Assembly (NCBI GenBank): GCA_031835245.1
Contig: JAVKOQ010000297.1
Coordinates: forward strand, 1 to 63,335
DNA length: 63,335 nt
Reading direction: 5' to 3'
Origin: Balamuthia mandrillaris
Lineage: Eukaryota; Discosea; Longamoebia; Balamuthiidae
A program made the position numbers and the translations under genes. Positions 45,228 to 56,250 of this stretch are shown piece by piece; the first letter of the stretch is position 1, and the number at the start of each line of letters is the position of its first letter. The notes below the pieces were generated by a model. The model ran no database searches, was not told the DNA's origin, and saw only the letters and a list, made by a program, of their open reading frames with translations.

Positions 45228-45330
45228 ACTTTCCATGAGACTATGTATGTACAATGCTTACTTTTTATGTATAGATTGGTGTTGCTCTCAGAGCAAATAA
45301 ACTTCTTATTACTACTACTTTCCATGAGAC
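45228..45330 (+). repeat. About 89-bp insert between 14-bp direct repeats (dispersed repeat copy 2)
   Basis: ACTTTCCATGAGAC occurs at 45228-45241 and again at 45317-45330. Between them is a copy of the ACAATGCTTACTTTTTATGT, GGTGTTGCTCTCAGAGCAAA repeat. Direct repeats framing the unit suggest a discrete small insertion. Confidence 0.6.
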
Positions 45331-45379
45331 AATCAACTCTAAAATAATTGCTACTTCAGGTTAATAGTAGTATGCTTGA

Positions 45380-45847
45380 CTACTCCTGAAGAACTTCTAA
45401 GGAGATCAAACAACAGAAATAGAAGGTTGATATCAAGGTAGCTGAGTCCATAGCATGTCTCAGACAAGTAACCAGAAGTTGCGAAGGCAGGTTCAAGCAC
45501 AGTTGGAACAGTGGCTCGCTTTCTTCTTTGCAAATCGCAGTCAGTTGATTGATCATTTCCATCAGTTCACTCTTCTGATAAGTCATCAAAACGTTTTTTA
45601 TCCTCTTCTTCACCACTGGAGTTAATGCTGCTTGCACAATTGCAGGAGATAACTGGGCTTTTCTCTTGAGTAAGCAGGCAAGAGCAGCTTTAGATCTGTT
45701 TTCATTAACATCAATGTCACCAAAGCTTGGCAAACCATCTTCCTTCTTGGTGGGTGTACTGGAAGAAGGAAAGTTAGACATTGTAGAGAGGCTTACCAAC
45801 AATAGAATATAACTCCTAGTAACCAGAATGGAGAAAGTCCACAACAT
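45380..45847 (-). CDS. Unidentified open frame in repeat island
   Basis: About 155 codons are open on the minus strand. An internal ATG (about 45781) begins MSNFPSSSTPTKKEDGLPSF, followed by a helical region (ALACLLKRKAQLSPAIVQAA, ELMEMINQLTAICKEE). I recognise no family. It lies directly beyond the end of a minus-strand gypsy pol fossil and may be an accessory part of that element or a separate remnant. Confidence 0.25.
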   Translation of the reverse strand: MLWTFSILVTRSYILLLVSLSTMSNFPSSSTPTKKEDGLPSFGDIDVNENRSKAALACLLKRKAQLSPAIVQAALTPVVKKRIKNVLMTYQKSELMEMINQLTAICKEESEPLFQLCLNLPSQLLVTCLRHAMDSATLISTFYFCCLISLEVLQE

Positions 45848-45849
45848 TA

Positions 45850-47910
45850 TTTAAGCACTGCAAAAATAGCACTCACTCTGCCCTCTCCATCACTAAGCAC
45901 ACTACATGGGCTTTGGATATATGAATCAACAGCGTTTTTGAAAGAGTTTTACCAGTGTTGTCTTGAAGGAGATAAGCACCTTCACTGTTATGGTAGATAA
46001 CTGTGTAGGGACCTAAGAACTCAGAGAGACTTGTTGAAAAACCAACCATTTCTTTCATTATGACTTCCTGTTGACACTCCTGTTAACATCCCTGGATACC
46101 TCCAAATTTTCTCACTCTTTTTATTTTCCCCTTTTTTTCACAACACATACAAAGCACACACTTTAGTCCACACCCCTTTTTCATGTGAATAAACCCAGAG
46201 TCACTTACATGCCATCCCTTTCTTGATCTGCAGGGTTATTCCCCATCAACAAACTTAAAGGGACTGGGGGTTTGCATTGCATGACCTTAGAGCCTACAGC
46301 AAACTCTTGGAGTGGTTTAGATTCTAAGCAAGCTTGACATGGCCTTCCACAGCTCCATTAGCTTGGGGTGATAGACTGAGATGAAATGGTGTTCAAACTT
46401 AAACAGTTTTTTGAGAGCCTTGACAATTGTGTTGACAAATTCTGTGCCATTGTTGGAATTTTAGGCAGGCCAAAGTCCAAGATGACTTGCTTGGTAGAGA
46501 GAGGTGCAGGCCACATCTTTAAGTCTTGGCCTGTACTGGGCAAAGAGAAGTACAGTAAGTAGTGATATCCATGGTGACCAAGACGTAATTGAAGCCTTCA
46601 AAAGGGGTAGGAAGAGGGCTAAAGAGGGTCAATAGCAATGTGGTCACAGGGATATATAGCATGGATGGTTTTGAGAGAGTGAAAACCATGCTTGGTGACG
46701 TTGTATCTCAGGCAGTCAGCAAGGGTTGTATAGGAACAATCTGGACAAAGCATAGGCCAATAATACCCTTCATCTAGTCCTTGATAAACAAAGTCTCTAC
46801 GCTCTAGTGCCCTTCTTTGTGGAGGAATTTCTGCTCAGCAGAGGAAAGAAGTTGTTTGTTTAGTCAGCCCTTGATATACTTGAAGGTAAACTTAGTGGAA
46901 GAAGGGGAGCCATCAACAAGGGACAGAGCCTTTAGGTCTTGTGGCTTGTGTTGGAGCAAATGAGGGGTGTTGACAGGAATTGTAGAAGCACTAGGCCACT
47001 GTTATCCCAGAAGGTAGGGAGACAAAGGCAGGAAAGACAATCCTTAAGTATCACGTGCTCACCAGGGCTGTGGAGACGCCACGTGGTCCAAAAAGATCAT
47101 GAACTTGCTGCCTCTAAAGCCAGTCACCGAAGGAGTGAATGACAACAAGAATAGTGAGCATTTCCTGTCTGGTGGAGAAGCAGGGTTGAGGGCATTGCTC
47201 ACAAATGCAATGTAGCACAGTTTGTTGTTCAAGTCCAACTAGTAGAGGAAAATGTCATGTAGGTAGTCTGCACAGCCATGGAAGGATTGCATTCGCTTGC
47301 AATTGGAAGGTATCTCCAACAGAGCAAAGATAGAAAGCTTGGATTGGTCAGGAAGGTTCCAATGATTGATGATGAAGCCAAGAACACAGAAGTGTTTGTA
47401 TCTGAACTAGTATTTTTCTTGACAGATGTGAAGTCCCATAGCAGTAACCATGAGAATAATATGGATAAGGTGCTTGATGTATTCTACACTTTGGGAAACA
47501 ACAGCAACTTGTCAATGTTATATCTGTAACCATTCTGCCACTTGCAAATCGATGATGATCATCAAGTGATGTGGGATCGAGTATTGATTGCAAAAAACAG
47601 GAGCATGGTGCTTAGTATCTAGATGGAGTATGCCTCAGGGAAAGTGCAGGAAGGTCCAGCTAGTAGGGCCTCATTCTATTCTTGGAGGTACTTGATAGCC
47701 TCAAGAATGTGCTTGTGGATATGTTCTTTAACAGCTTTCACTAGGTGATGTGGTCCTTGGAGTAACCAAGAGGAATGTCAATAATATTGCCCATGCCGAA
47801 CTTATGTATGAAGTCATGGCTCAGGATAATCTATTAACCGTCTTGTTGAGGCATAACTGAGAACATGGGATGAAAATGACATTCACCAACATCAATTGTG
47901 AGTGGCACTG
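45850..47910 (-). mobile_element. Degraded Ty3/gypsy pol remnant (fossil), minus strand
   Basis: Pieces resembling the integrase core and the region after integrase (for example GPYTVIYHNSEGAYLLQD near 45880-46020) and, further upstream on the minus strand, probable reverse-transcriptase/RNase H text are readable. The element is clearly broken, with many interruptions, and older than the element at 48250-51929. Its terminal repeats were not identified. Confidence 0.55.
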
Positions 47911-47929
47911 TTTCAGCAGCATATTTTCT

Positions 47930-48245
47930 TTCCACTTGACAGGAGCTTTGTTGTACAGTCTTCTATAATCAGCTTTCTGACTTGTTCTTCATCTCCATTG
48001 TTCTCATTCCAGATTCTGAAGTTATCTTCCCAAAGATTTGGACATCTAAATAGGAAGTGTTCAGCATTGCATGTAGAGCACTTACTGTCCTCTTTAAACT
48101 GCTGAATGGCTCTCCACTTTTTTCCCATAGGCAGTCCACCACAATGGATGGCATTCATCAATTGTTCTTTCCTTGGGTTGGTAATCACTAAGCTCCGTTG
48201 TTGTCCAACCAAACAACCTCCGTTTGTCAAGTAGTTATGCCACAC
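47930..48245 (-). mobile_element. LINE 3' fragment with reverse-transcriptase zinc-knuckle (zf-RVT)
   Basis: Minus-strand text reads MNAIHCGGLPMGKKWRAIQQ followed by CSTCNAEHFLFRCPNLW, the C-terminal zinc-binding end typical of non-LTR retrotransposon polymerases. A related stretch on the plus strand lies at about 56025-56190. Only the 3' part is present. It is cut on one side by the LTR at 48250. Confidence 0.6.
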
Positions 48246-48249
48246 CATG

Positions 48250-48509
48250 TGTTGGAAAACTCCAACATAGTAGCTCTTCTTTTCTTTCTGCTGACTTCTC
48301 CTTCCTGCTGTCGACCTGAGGAAACCTCTCATCTTCCGTTCTCCTTTCTTGATGTTTCCTTTTTCTCTGTCTTTTGTTTTATGCTTTGCTCTTTTATGGA
48401 TCTTTCTTCTAACTTAAATACTGCCTCTCCTTGCTTCTTCTTCTTCTTTTTCCTCTCAGGACAACTTACAACAAAACATAAGATACTTTACTATCACTTG
48501 TACTCTTCA
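48250..48509 (+). repeat. 5' LTR
   Basis: It starts TGTTGGAAAACTCCAACA (itself an inverted repeat) and ends near TCTTCA. It contains a TATGCTTTGCTCTTTTATGG stretch and a CTTCTTCTTCTT tract, shared with the copies at 44244 and 51675. Confidence 0.8.
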
Positions 48510-51500
48510 CGTTTAGTAAATTAAGTTTGGGTCTCGTACTTACTTTGTCTCTGCCATCATTCCCGTTCTTATTTTACAACTTTTTTTTACGACCCGTTCT
48601 GATTTACTGCATATCTACTGAGTCTCCGCTCTACTCAAGTCACTCTTCACTCCCTCATATAGCATGCTCCTTGGCTTACTGCTAAGGTCACTTCACTATT
48701 CGTTGTGTTTTTAGCGCTTGTTTCAAGCCCTTCCTTAACACTCCATCAACTCCTTACGTTTTTCCCAAGGGTGCTACTTCTGCAGGTACGGCTGTGCCAA
48801 AGGTAGTGAAGCCTCTGCCCACCACATTCTCCTTCAAATGTTTTCCTCTTTCCTTTCCCATGGAAACTTCCAAGGCTCTGAGAGTAGTTTCGCTGAACCC
48901 TCAGACAAGACAGGAAGCAAGGAAAAAATATCCAAAGCTTCCCCAAAATCTTCCAACCTTTGATCTGAAGACCAAAGGAAAAGATAATCCTCTTATCTTT
49001 TCAGAGTGCCTACACTTTGCCCTTAGTGGCACATCTTACCCAGAAATCCTCTGGCATTATTCCTTGATTTCTCTGATCAAGGATCTGTTGGCTCAGCATT
49101 GGGCCATCCAGAACCTTCATCACCTGGAATGGCCTTGGGATAGGCTCATAGCCACCTTCCACGACCACTTTGGCAGCAGAAACCTGCAGAACACACTGCA
49201 TACAGAGTTCTGTCACTTCTCCTTCAAAGCCGGAGAGTCTGTTCAAGAATTCTCAGAGCACTTCCAAGAGCTCATCGACCAGATGACCTGTTCACCTCAG
49301 CTCGAAGATATTCTTGCTGTTCTCAGGAACGCCCTTCCTGAAGAACTTGTCTCAGGATTTATTTCTTCTTGTATCGCCAACCCCCCTACTTCTTTGACCA
49401 ATGCCATTGGCATTGTCTTGGAACTGGAATCCGCCTTGAAAGCCTAAAGCAAGAGAAAGCCCTCAAGACTTTCCCCTCTGAGCAGCTTGAACAACAACAA
49501 AGGGATCAAGAACAGCAAACCTTGGTGCTCTTTTCACTGTATGCACAGTCATTTAGACAAGGACTGCTGAGTCCTCTCCAAGAAGAAGAGTGATGGATCC
49601 TCCTCCTTTTCCTCTTCTTCTACCCCTGCTACCTCTTCTGGTGCTCCTCAGAGACCAGCAGGCGTCTGCTTCAAGTGTGGTAAGGTGGTACATATGGTAA
49701 ATCTACTTGGAGCACTTCTGCTAAGCCTCTGGCTTCTTTGCTTCAACAGCATGCATTTGCTTGCAACTGGTGCTTCTCCTTTACCAGAAGTCTGGCATAC
49801 CTCCATCAATGAGCAGCTTGAAGAGTGGTACCGCCACAAGGTTATTGTGGATGGTCCCATGGACTCACTGTGGAATTCATCCATTCTTTGCGTGCCAAAG
49901 AAGGATGCTAATGGCAATCTGTACAGAGTTGAAGCCATGCTCTCAACTCTGCTCAATGCAACTATCCTGCTACAAAGCAAGAGCTTCTTGCTGTGGTCTT
50001 TGCCCTCCACCAGTTCTGCTGTTGGCTGTAGGGCCACCACTTTACCTTGTTCACAGACCACAAGGCCTTGTCGTATCTCTTTACAGCCAAGCATTCTTCC
50101 TTCATGCTTAATCACTGGGAATTCTTGCTGCTTCAGTTTTACTTCAACATCGTCCACCAGCCTGGTGTTCAGATGGGTTTAGAAAATGCGCTTTCCTGCT
50201 ACCTGTCCAACTTTTGGGAGGAAGGTGGTCTGGCTCTGCCAGTAGTTCCAAACAAAATCAAAACCTTGGCTCTGGTAAAGAAGCACATCAACATTTCAAG
50301 AGTGCCTTTCTTGTCCATGCTTGACACCTCTCAGCACCCTCCAGTTGCTGTATCAAGAGAACTCATTCATTACATTAAGCTGTTTTTGGACAAAATGGCC
50401 CCTTTTTCTGTGGAAGAACAACAAGAGTTACTCTCTTGCCTCCATCTTGCTGCCAATCTCTTCAACAAGGTCTGGAATGAAGGTTTCTTCTGGCTACTAG
50501 GTTCACCCTTCTCTGTCCTTTAGTTAACAGGACAGCAGCAGCTACTGCTAGTGTTGTCAATGAGACCATGGCCACTATCAAGGTTATCTCTGGATTCGAC
50601 CACAGATTTATTGCTGCCTACCACTCATGAGCCAATGGTGCTGCTGAGGCCCATATCAAGCTTGCCAAGTCCACCCTTATGAAGCTTGTCTCTTCCAATT
50701 GGAGTCACTGGTCCACCTTCCTTCTGGCTGCTCAATTTGCAATCAATCAAAGGCTGACCTCCAGGCATAAATTGACTCCCTTTGAGCTCTTTCTTGGACC
50801 CCCCTGTCAACCTTCCAAGTGATTTTTCCAACTTGGAATCCGATCTCTTTCCTAAGGCTGACTGCCTTGCACAAATTGCCAAGTTGCATTCTGTTGTCTG
50901 GCCTGCTGATGCTACCGTCCTCTACAATCAGATTGTGTCTGTGATGCATGACTCTTCTGTTTCCTTGGTTGAATTTAAGCCAGGCGACACTGTTATGCTT
51001 CATCATTCTACTGCCACCTCCAAGATTAATCCGAAGTATCTTGGCCCTTTCTTCGTCAAGTGCAGAGCCAAAAGTGGTGCATATATACTAGTGGATGTTA
51101 CTAGCAACGAGTTGGAAGATGGTATTCCTCCTTCTCTTCTTAAGCTAGTTCCTCCTCTCCCTTCTATTTCCTCAATACTCCTATCCTCTACTCCAGTTCT
51201 TCTTGATAAGACCAATTGGAATCTCAAGCTATTCCTGATGGTTCTGATGATGATAATGATGATGATGATGATTCCTCCAAGTCCTATGAAGTTAGCAAGG
51301 TGCTAGACCACTGTGGACCTGCCAATCGCTGAGAATACAAGGTCAGATGGAAAGGCTACTCTCCTAAGTACAACCTCTGGATTCCAGTGAAGAACTTTGA
51401 TGATCTTCAACCTGTCAACGCCTACTGAAAGAAGCTTTGTTGGTTAAGTCCAACTTAACAAAAGAAAGGGACAAATGATCAGAAAGGAGTGTATTCCAGA

Positions 51501-51674
51501 AGAAAGAAAGAAAGACAACAGGAGGGGATCTCCGTTGTTGCTTTAGAGTACACCAAGGGAAAGGGAAAAGAGAGAAGGGAAAGAAGGAAGAAATATAAGA
51601 AAGGCATTCTACATGAGGAGTCTTGAGATAAGTGTTGCTGATTTTACCAACAGCTTCATTCAAAAACGGGGTGA

Positions 51675-51929
51675 TGTTGGAAAACTCCAACATAGTACCT
51701 CTTCTTTTCTTTCTGCTGACTTCTCCTTCCTGCTATCAACCCAAGGAAACCTCTCATCTTCCTTTCTCCTTTTTTGATGTTTCCTTTTTCTCTGTCTTTT
51801 GTTTTATGCTTTGCTCTTTTATGGATCTTTCTTCTAACTTAAATACTGCCTCTCCTTGCTTCTTCTTCTTTTTCCTCTCAGGACAACTTACAACATTACA
51901 CAAGATACTTTACTATCACTTGTATTCTT
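51675..51929 (+). repeat. 3' LTR
   Basis: Same sequence family and orientation as 48250-48509, preceded by a purine-rich stretch (AAAAACGGGGTGA) consistent with a polypurine tract. Similarity to the 5' LTR stops close to 51929. Confidence 0.8.
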
Positions 51930-52309
51930 GTGAAAGAGAAAGAGAGAATTCAAGGCTGTGTTATACCACTCTCCCATTATACCTATCCCTATCTCTCCTT
52001 GTATATATATTTCTTTCATTCTATTAAAGGTCGTTTCCCAGCACAGAACGAGTTGGTATCTGTTGGGTTGTTCCCTCACCAGCCTTATCACAGCTGGTGG
52101 CCACAATAGGCGGCCAGTTGAACTGCCTTAAAGGATGTTATTGAAGGAATAGATGTATCCTGCCAAGAGAATGCCAAGAACTAGCTTATTCAAGGACTGC
52201 AAAAGCCACTTGGACGTCTTTCCATCCATCTCTCCATCTATCCATCTGTCTGTTCATCTGTCAATCCTCTATAGTCTTGGGATAAAAGCCAAAGAACAAA
52301 AAGAGTACA

Positions 52310-52380
52310 CTATGTATTTACAATGCTTACTTTTTATATATGGTTTGGTGTTGCTCTCAGCACAAATAAACTTCTATTGG
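52310..52380 (+). repeat. Short dispersed repeat, copy 3
   Basis: It has ACAATGCTTACTTTTTATAT followed by GGTGTTGCTCTCAGCACAAA and TAAACTTCT, matching the copy at 45242-45316. The surrounding 51930-52540 holds no recognisable gene, only a CCATC/TCTGT simple repeat (52222-52262). Confidence 0.6.
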
Positions 52381-52546
52381 TCTACAGTAAAACCAAAGTA
52401 TGGCTTTGTTAGTCTTGACTCCAAGGTAGGGACTGTAGAAGGCAGATCAATTGAGGTAGTTGGTAAGGACCTTAAGAAGAAATAAAGAGTACTTGAGGAT
52501 CTACATGCTGGAGCTTAAGGGGGCTTATTTGGGTTTGTCCCATACT

Positions 52547-53017
52547 TTAAGTCAAATCAAAGAGTTTGTATTGCACAACAGCTTCACAGGCCAATAATTC
52601 ATCCTCCTCAATTTCTGCACAAGTTGGCGCAGAAGCAAAAGAAGAAAAAAAACAAGCAAAGGCTTTAGCTAACCATTTCCTCTTTGAGTCCAGGCTTCGT
52701 TGCCCATTACAGCTTTTGTAAAAGTAATTCTGCAGCCTCTTTTGGTGCTTGCACTCAGCCTCTTTAATTTGCTTTGCTTGTTCCTTCTCTTTTTGCTCTC
52801 CTTTTTTTTTGGTTATAGGCCTTGCACTTGGGCTCAGCATTCTTGACTCGCTTTGCTTCTTTTGATTGTGTAATGCGTTGTTGCTCTTCTTTCTTCTTCT
52901 GTTATTTTTGTTTTTGTTGGTAGTACTCGTGAAATGTGGCTCTATTTCTCTTAATCTTTGCTTTTGGGTTGTTGGTGATGTGTCGACAAAAATGGCTGAA
53001 AAGCAATTGTCAAGCAT
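52547..53017 (-). CDS. Lys/Gln-rich open frame of unknown identity
   Basis: Minus-strand frame of about 156 codons, very rich in Lys, Gln and Asn, ending RSLDSKRKWLAKAFACFFSS, ELLACEAVVQYKLFDLT. No domain is recognised. It may be an exon of the same unit as the frames at 54032-54952 and 55064-55249, all on the minus strand. Simple-sequence composition lowers confidence. Confidence 0.25.
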   Translation of the reverse strand: MLDNCFSAIFVDTSPTTQKQRLREIEPHFTSTTNKNKNNRRRKKSNNALHNQKKQSESRMLSPSARPITKKKGEQKEKEQAKQIKEAECKHQKRLQNYFYKSCNGQRSLDSKRKWLAKAFACFFSSFASAPTCAEIEEDELLACEAVVQYKLFDLT

Positions 53018-53424
53018 TAGCAGAGAAACTCACATAAACAGGTGAGAAGACTCCATTTAACAGTAAACTCCACACAAAGTCACGCTAAGCAGAGAAACCC
53101 AGCAAAAACCACCTACTTAAGAAGTTTAGCTAAAAAAAAGGGAAAAAACATGTCATGAAGAAAGGTCCTGTAATTATGGGACCAAACCTGAATGAGCCTC
53201 CTTAAGCACATTGGAGTGTGAAAAGTGGGTGAGAAGAATGGTATGCAGCATTGGGAAGTTACTCTGGAGACAGCTATTAGAAGGAATAAATAACACTAAC
53301 AAACAGGGCCAAAACATATTACTCAAAGAAGAACAAGAAAACAAAGGATGTCAAAAGGGAAAGGTGTGAGTGAATAAAACAAAACGAACTAACTAAAAGA
53401 AAGGGACAATGGAGCTAATATGTT

Positions 53425-53460
53425 GGGCAGTGTTGAATTAAATAATTCTCAACACTGCCC
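53425..53460. repeat. 12-bp-stem inverted repeat
   Basis: GGGCAGTGTTGA (53425-53436) and TCAACACTGCCC (53449-53460) form a hairpin with a 12-nt A/T-rich loop. It stands just left of the unidentified unit at 53.6-55.25 kb and could be a transposon end or a transcription-related hairpin. Confidence 0.7.
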
Positions 53461-53604
53461 AGGCTAAAGTGGCGCAATGAGAGCTGATCGGCTGTGTTGG
53501 CCGGTTTGTCAATCTGATCAGTCAGGAATCCTAATATAGCAAGAAAAAGTCGTTGTGTCGACATTTCATAATGAAGAGAAACAGAAAGAAGCACAAAGGA
53601 GAAA

Positions 53605-54337
53605 ATGGGAAGAAGAGGAAGACCTTTGAAACAGTGCATGGCGTGTAAGCATTGTACCAAAGTTCGAGCCTCCCTGTGCAAGATCGGCACCAGCAACCAA
53701 CCTTGCTACCAGGATCGCAAAAAAAGGTACCAACAAAAAAAAAGAAAACAACAGTGCCAAGAACTGGCATACCTGCAGGCAGCACAACAAGCCCACAGAA
53801 AAAAGGTACAAAAGGAAACAGGTGAGAAAAATCCTCGCTGTCCACCTTAGCAGAGTGAGTGGCCATTGCACAACTGCACTGCCACCTGGTGATGGCCAGT
53901 GCTGTGCCCAAAGTGCTGCAAACTTGCACCAAGCTGTTTGTGGTCAAGGTTGCCTCCAAGGTGTTCTCCAAGGACTCAGTGAACCAAGCCGTGGTGGTAG
54001 CTAGATTAGCAGTGGACAATGGATGGCCAAACTACTGCCTCAACTGAAGTACTTGTTTGTGGGAGTGGATGAGTCCTCCAAAGGAGATGGGCGGAGCTTT
54101 GTGGAGGTGGAGTTTGGTGGCTTCAAGGAAAAACAACCCAGTCAAGTATTTTTTCCTGTGATTGTGAAAGAAGTCTTGGGACACACTGCCCAAGACATGT
54201 GTACTTTGATTGGAATGCCTAGGCCACAGGATAATCAAGCTAAACAACAAGAACTGGGGCTGGCTGCTTCCATCATCACTGAGGTTTACCACTTTAAGCA
54301 CCAACACAGGATGGCTGGGAGGAATAGGGACCCCTGA
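53605..54337 (+). pseudogene. Cys/basic-rich and RNase H-like-looking coding remnant, possible transposase
   Basis: The plus strand shows protein-like text in three adjacent segments. The first is a basic cysteine-rich head (MGRRGRPLKQCMACKHCTKV) with paired cysteines that may bind zinc or DNA. The second is a helical part containing VVKVASKVFSKDSVNQAVVV. The third has YLFVGVDESSKGDGRSFVEV followed by EVLGHTAQDMCTLIGMP. The 'VGVDESS' strand resembles the first acidic strand of an RNase H-fold transposase, but I cannot name a superfamily. The segments are in different frames, so it is either intron-containing or decayed. Confidence 0.35.
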
Positions 54338-54952
54338 TTGGAAAATAGATTCCATAGTTGGTTTTAACAAACTAAACAGACGTTCTCCAGAGCAGTTGCT
54401 GGAGTGAATATATAGTGGTGGCTTACTATAGGAAGGGAGAAAATGGATAGTGCTTTGAAGTGATGACAAGGATTGTATGGGTTGTTCACCTGGCTTGCCT
54501 AATAAAAAGGTTAAAGCTGTGGAATTAAAAGCAAATTGTATACCCAAATCACCAAAATTGCTGTTATTTACAGAGGAAAACAAGTCTACTTGCAAGGAAG
54601 CTGGCAACTCTATCCATTCAAGGCCAAGCTTATATACCAAGGCCTTAGTATTGATAGTTAGCTCTTTGATCTCTGCATAAATGTTGTGAAGAGTGGCCAA
54701 GTAGCAATCACGATTAGTTTCCCTATTGCGATTGGTCATATACTGCTTCAACATGCCGGAGCTCCGTCCCATGACTTGCAATAAACAGTCCACCACTGGG
54801 TGCTGTAGCACAGAATAAAGGTCTATAGCACTCTGGTTGTTTTGTTGTTTTTGTAAAAGCAACCAATTACTCAAGTGCTCTTTATTATCAACTATTACCT
54901 TGGCCATGTGCTCAAAGCTTATGTAGTGTGTTTCTATCTCATGTGGAAACAC
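54032..54952 (-). CDS. Unidentified open frame, 306 codons
   Basis: The longest open frame in the island starts MFPHEIETHYISFEHMAKVI. It contains helical text (LYSVLQHPVVDCLLQVMGRS, LATLHNIYAEIKELTINTKA) and a stretch STALTFLLGKPG. The 3' third overlaps the plus-strand remnant at 54023-54337 and may not be coding. Upstream on the same strand, 55064-55249 (MTLNVKDPSSDKNNATDSLP) and a (GCA)n tract at 55032-55060 may be further exons. No family recognised; a mobile-element origin is plausible from the location. Confidence 0.3.
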   Translation of the reverse strand: MFPHEIETHYISFEHMAKVIVDNKEHLSNWLLLQKQQNNQSAIDLYSVLQHPVVDCLLQVMGRSSGMLKQYMTNRNRETNRDCYLATLHNIYAEIKELTINTKALVYKLGLEWIELPASLQVDLFSSVNNSNFGDLGIQFAFNSTALTFLLGKPGEQPIQSLSSLQSTIHFLPSYSKPPLYIHSSNCSGERLFSLLKPTMESIFQSGVPIPPSHPVLVLKVVNLSDDGSSQPQFLLFSLIILWPRHSNQSTHVLGSVSQDFFHNHRKKYLTGLFFLEATKLHLHKAPPISFGGLIHSHKQVLQLRQ

Positions 54953-55021
54953 AATTGAGGTGTTCTTGCTGCCCTTGTTCCTGTCTTTGTTGATTTGTTG
55001 TTGTTATTGTTATTGTTATTG

Positions 55022-55059
<38 letters not shown>

Positions 55060-55389
55060 GCAGTCACTGCCTCTTTTCCAAGACAAAGCCCTCCCAAGCA
55101 CTCTTCCAAGGGAACACGTGTATGCACTTGGATAAAACTTTGAGAAAATTACTTACCTTGCTACAACCTGTAGGAAGCTTTATCACCTTTGGTAGGCTAT
55201 CTGTTGCATTGTTCTTGTCAGAACTTGGATCCTTCACATTCAAGGTCAAGGGACAGAAAGATGAACAGAGAGGAGGAATGAAAAGAGAATAAGAAAAGGG
55301 TTATCTTCAAAGGGATCACAAACCTCTTTTTTTTCAAAAGTGGCAAGCATAGACTAATCATTAGCCATTGTCTAAGGATAAAACACAAA

Positions 55390-56250
55390 TCCAATTGTAA
55401 TGAGGTTGAGAGAGAATGATAGATGTGGAAGTCCTCCTAGAGGAAGATCACTAGAAGAAGTAAAGAGAGTTCAAATGCAGATACAAGCATTTTTCAAAGG
55501 GGAGAAATGGAAGGCCATGGTCAGGAAAACGTGAAATGGAGCAACTACTGTTAAAGATCTTCAGCACAAGTGGAAAAAAGCATTATGTGATAGTGCAATG
55601 AAATGGTATGATAAAGAAAAAAGACTAGTAAGAGCAACAACAAGCTATACAACAAAGCCATGGTGGATGACAGAGTTAACAACTTTGAACAAGCAGGTCC
55701 TTCCTTTATTAAGAAAAGAAATCTTGCCAGTTCTTATATTCTCTGATACATCTGGTGTTATATTTTTCCTGATTTAGTACTTTTTATTTTTCTCAAGAAA
55801 GTAAGCCCCTCCTCTAACTAGAATCTTAGTATAGAACCAAGACAGAAACAAAGAGAAAGACGAAATGGAAGAAGAAATTTAATAAAAGCTGTAGTAAAAC
55901 TTCTAAACTAATGAATGATATTTAATTAGACAATAACATATATAGCTCAGGGATTACCAAGGAAGTTAATACAGCTGCTCATAATTGGAGAGTTATTCAA
56001 CAGTTTGAAGAGGATAGTATGAGCCCTACATGCTGATGAAGAAACAGTAGAACACTTCCTGTCCAAATCTTTGGGAAAATAACTTTAATATCTAGAGTGT
56101 AAACAATGGAGATGAAGAACAAGTTAAAAAGCTGATCATAAGACTATACAAAGATCTTCTCAAGTGGAAAGAAATGCAATAGAGCACAAGTGATGAAACA
56201 ATGCAAGCAAAGTTATAAAAAAGTATAAAGATTATGGATAGTATAAGCAA
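55390..56250 (+). mobile_element. LINE remnant
   Basis: The plus strand carries KPWWMTELTTLNKQVLP-like text near 55650-55705, typical of the segment just before the reverse transcriptase in non-LTR elements. At about 56025-56190 it has a stretch closely related to the zf-RVT fragment at 47930-48090. The polymerase centre is missing. The remaining interval to 56500 is A/T-rich with no gene seen. Confidence 0.5.

Larger units (their letters stand above)
48250..51929 (+). mobile_element. Ty3/gypsy chromovirus-type LTR retrotransposon (fossil)
   Basis: Two similar LTRs of about 255-260 bp (48250-48509 and 51675-51929) start TGTTGGAAAACTCCAACA and bound an internal part of about 3.2 kb. In order it contains gag (48794-49447), reverse transcriptase and RNase H regions (about 49790-50200), integrase (about 50530-50830) and a C-terminal chromodomain-like segment (about 51300-51420). 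The internal region is broken by several interruptions and seems shortened relative to a full gypsy element. The two LTRs differ at a modest number of sites, so insertion is fairly recent but not fresh. Confidence 0.85.

Noticed and set aside
54939-55127. Poly-Ala protein
   Set aside because: Frame choice within a (GCA)n(ACA)n simple repeat; kept only as a possible exon of the unidentified unit.
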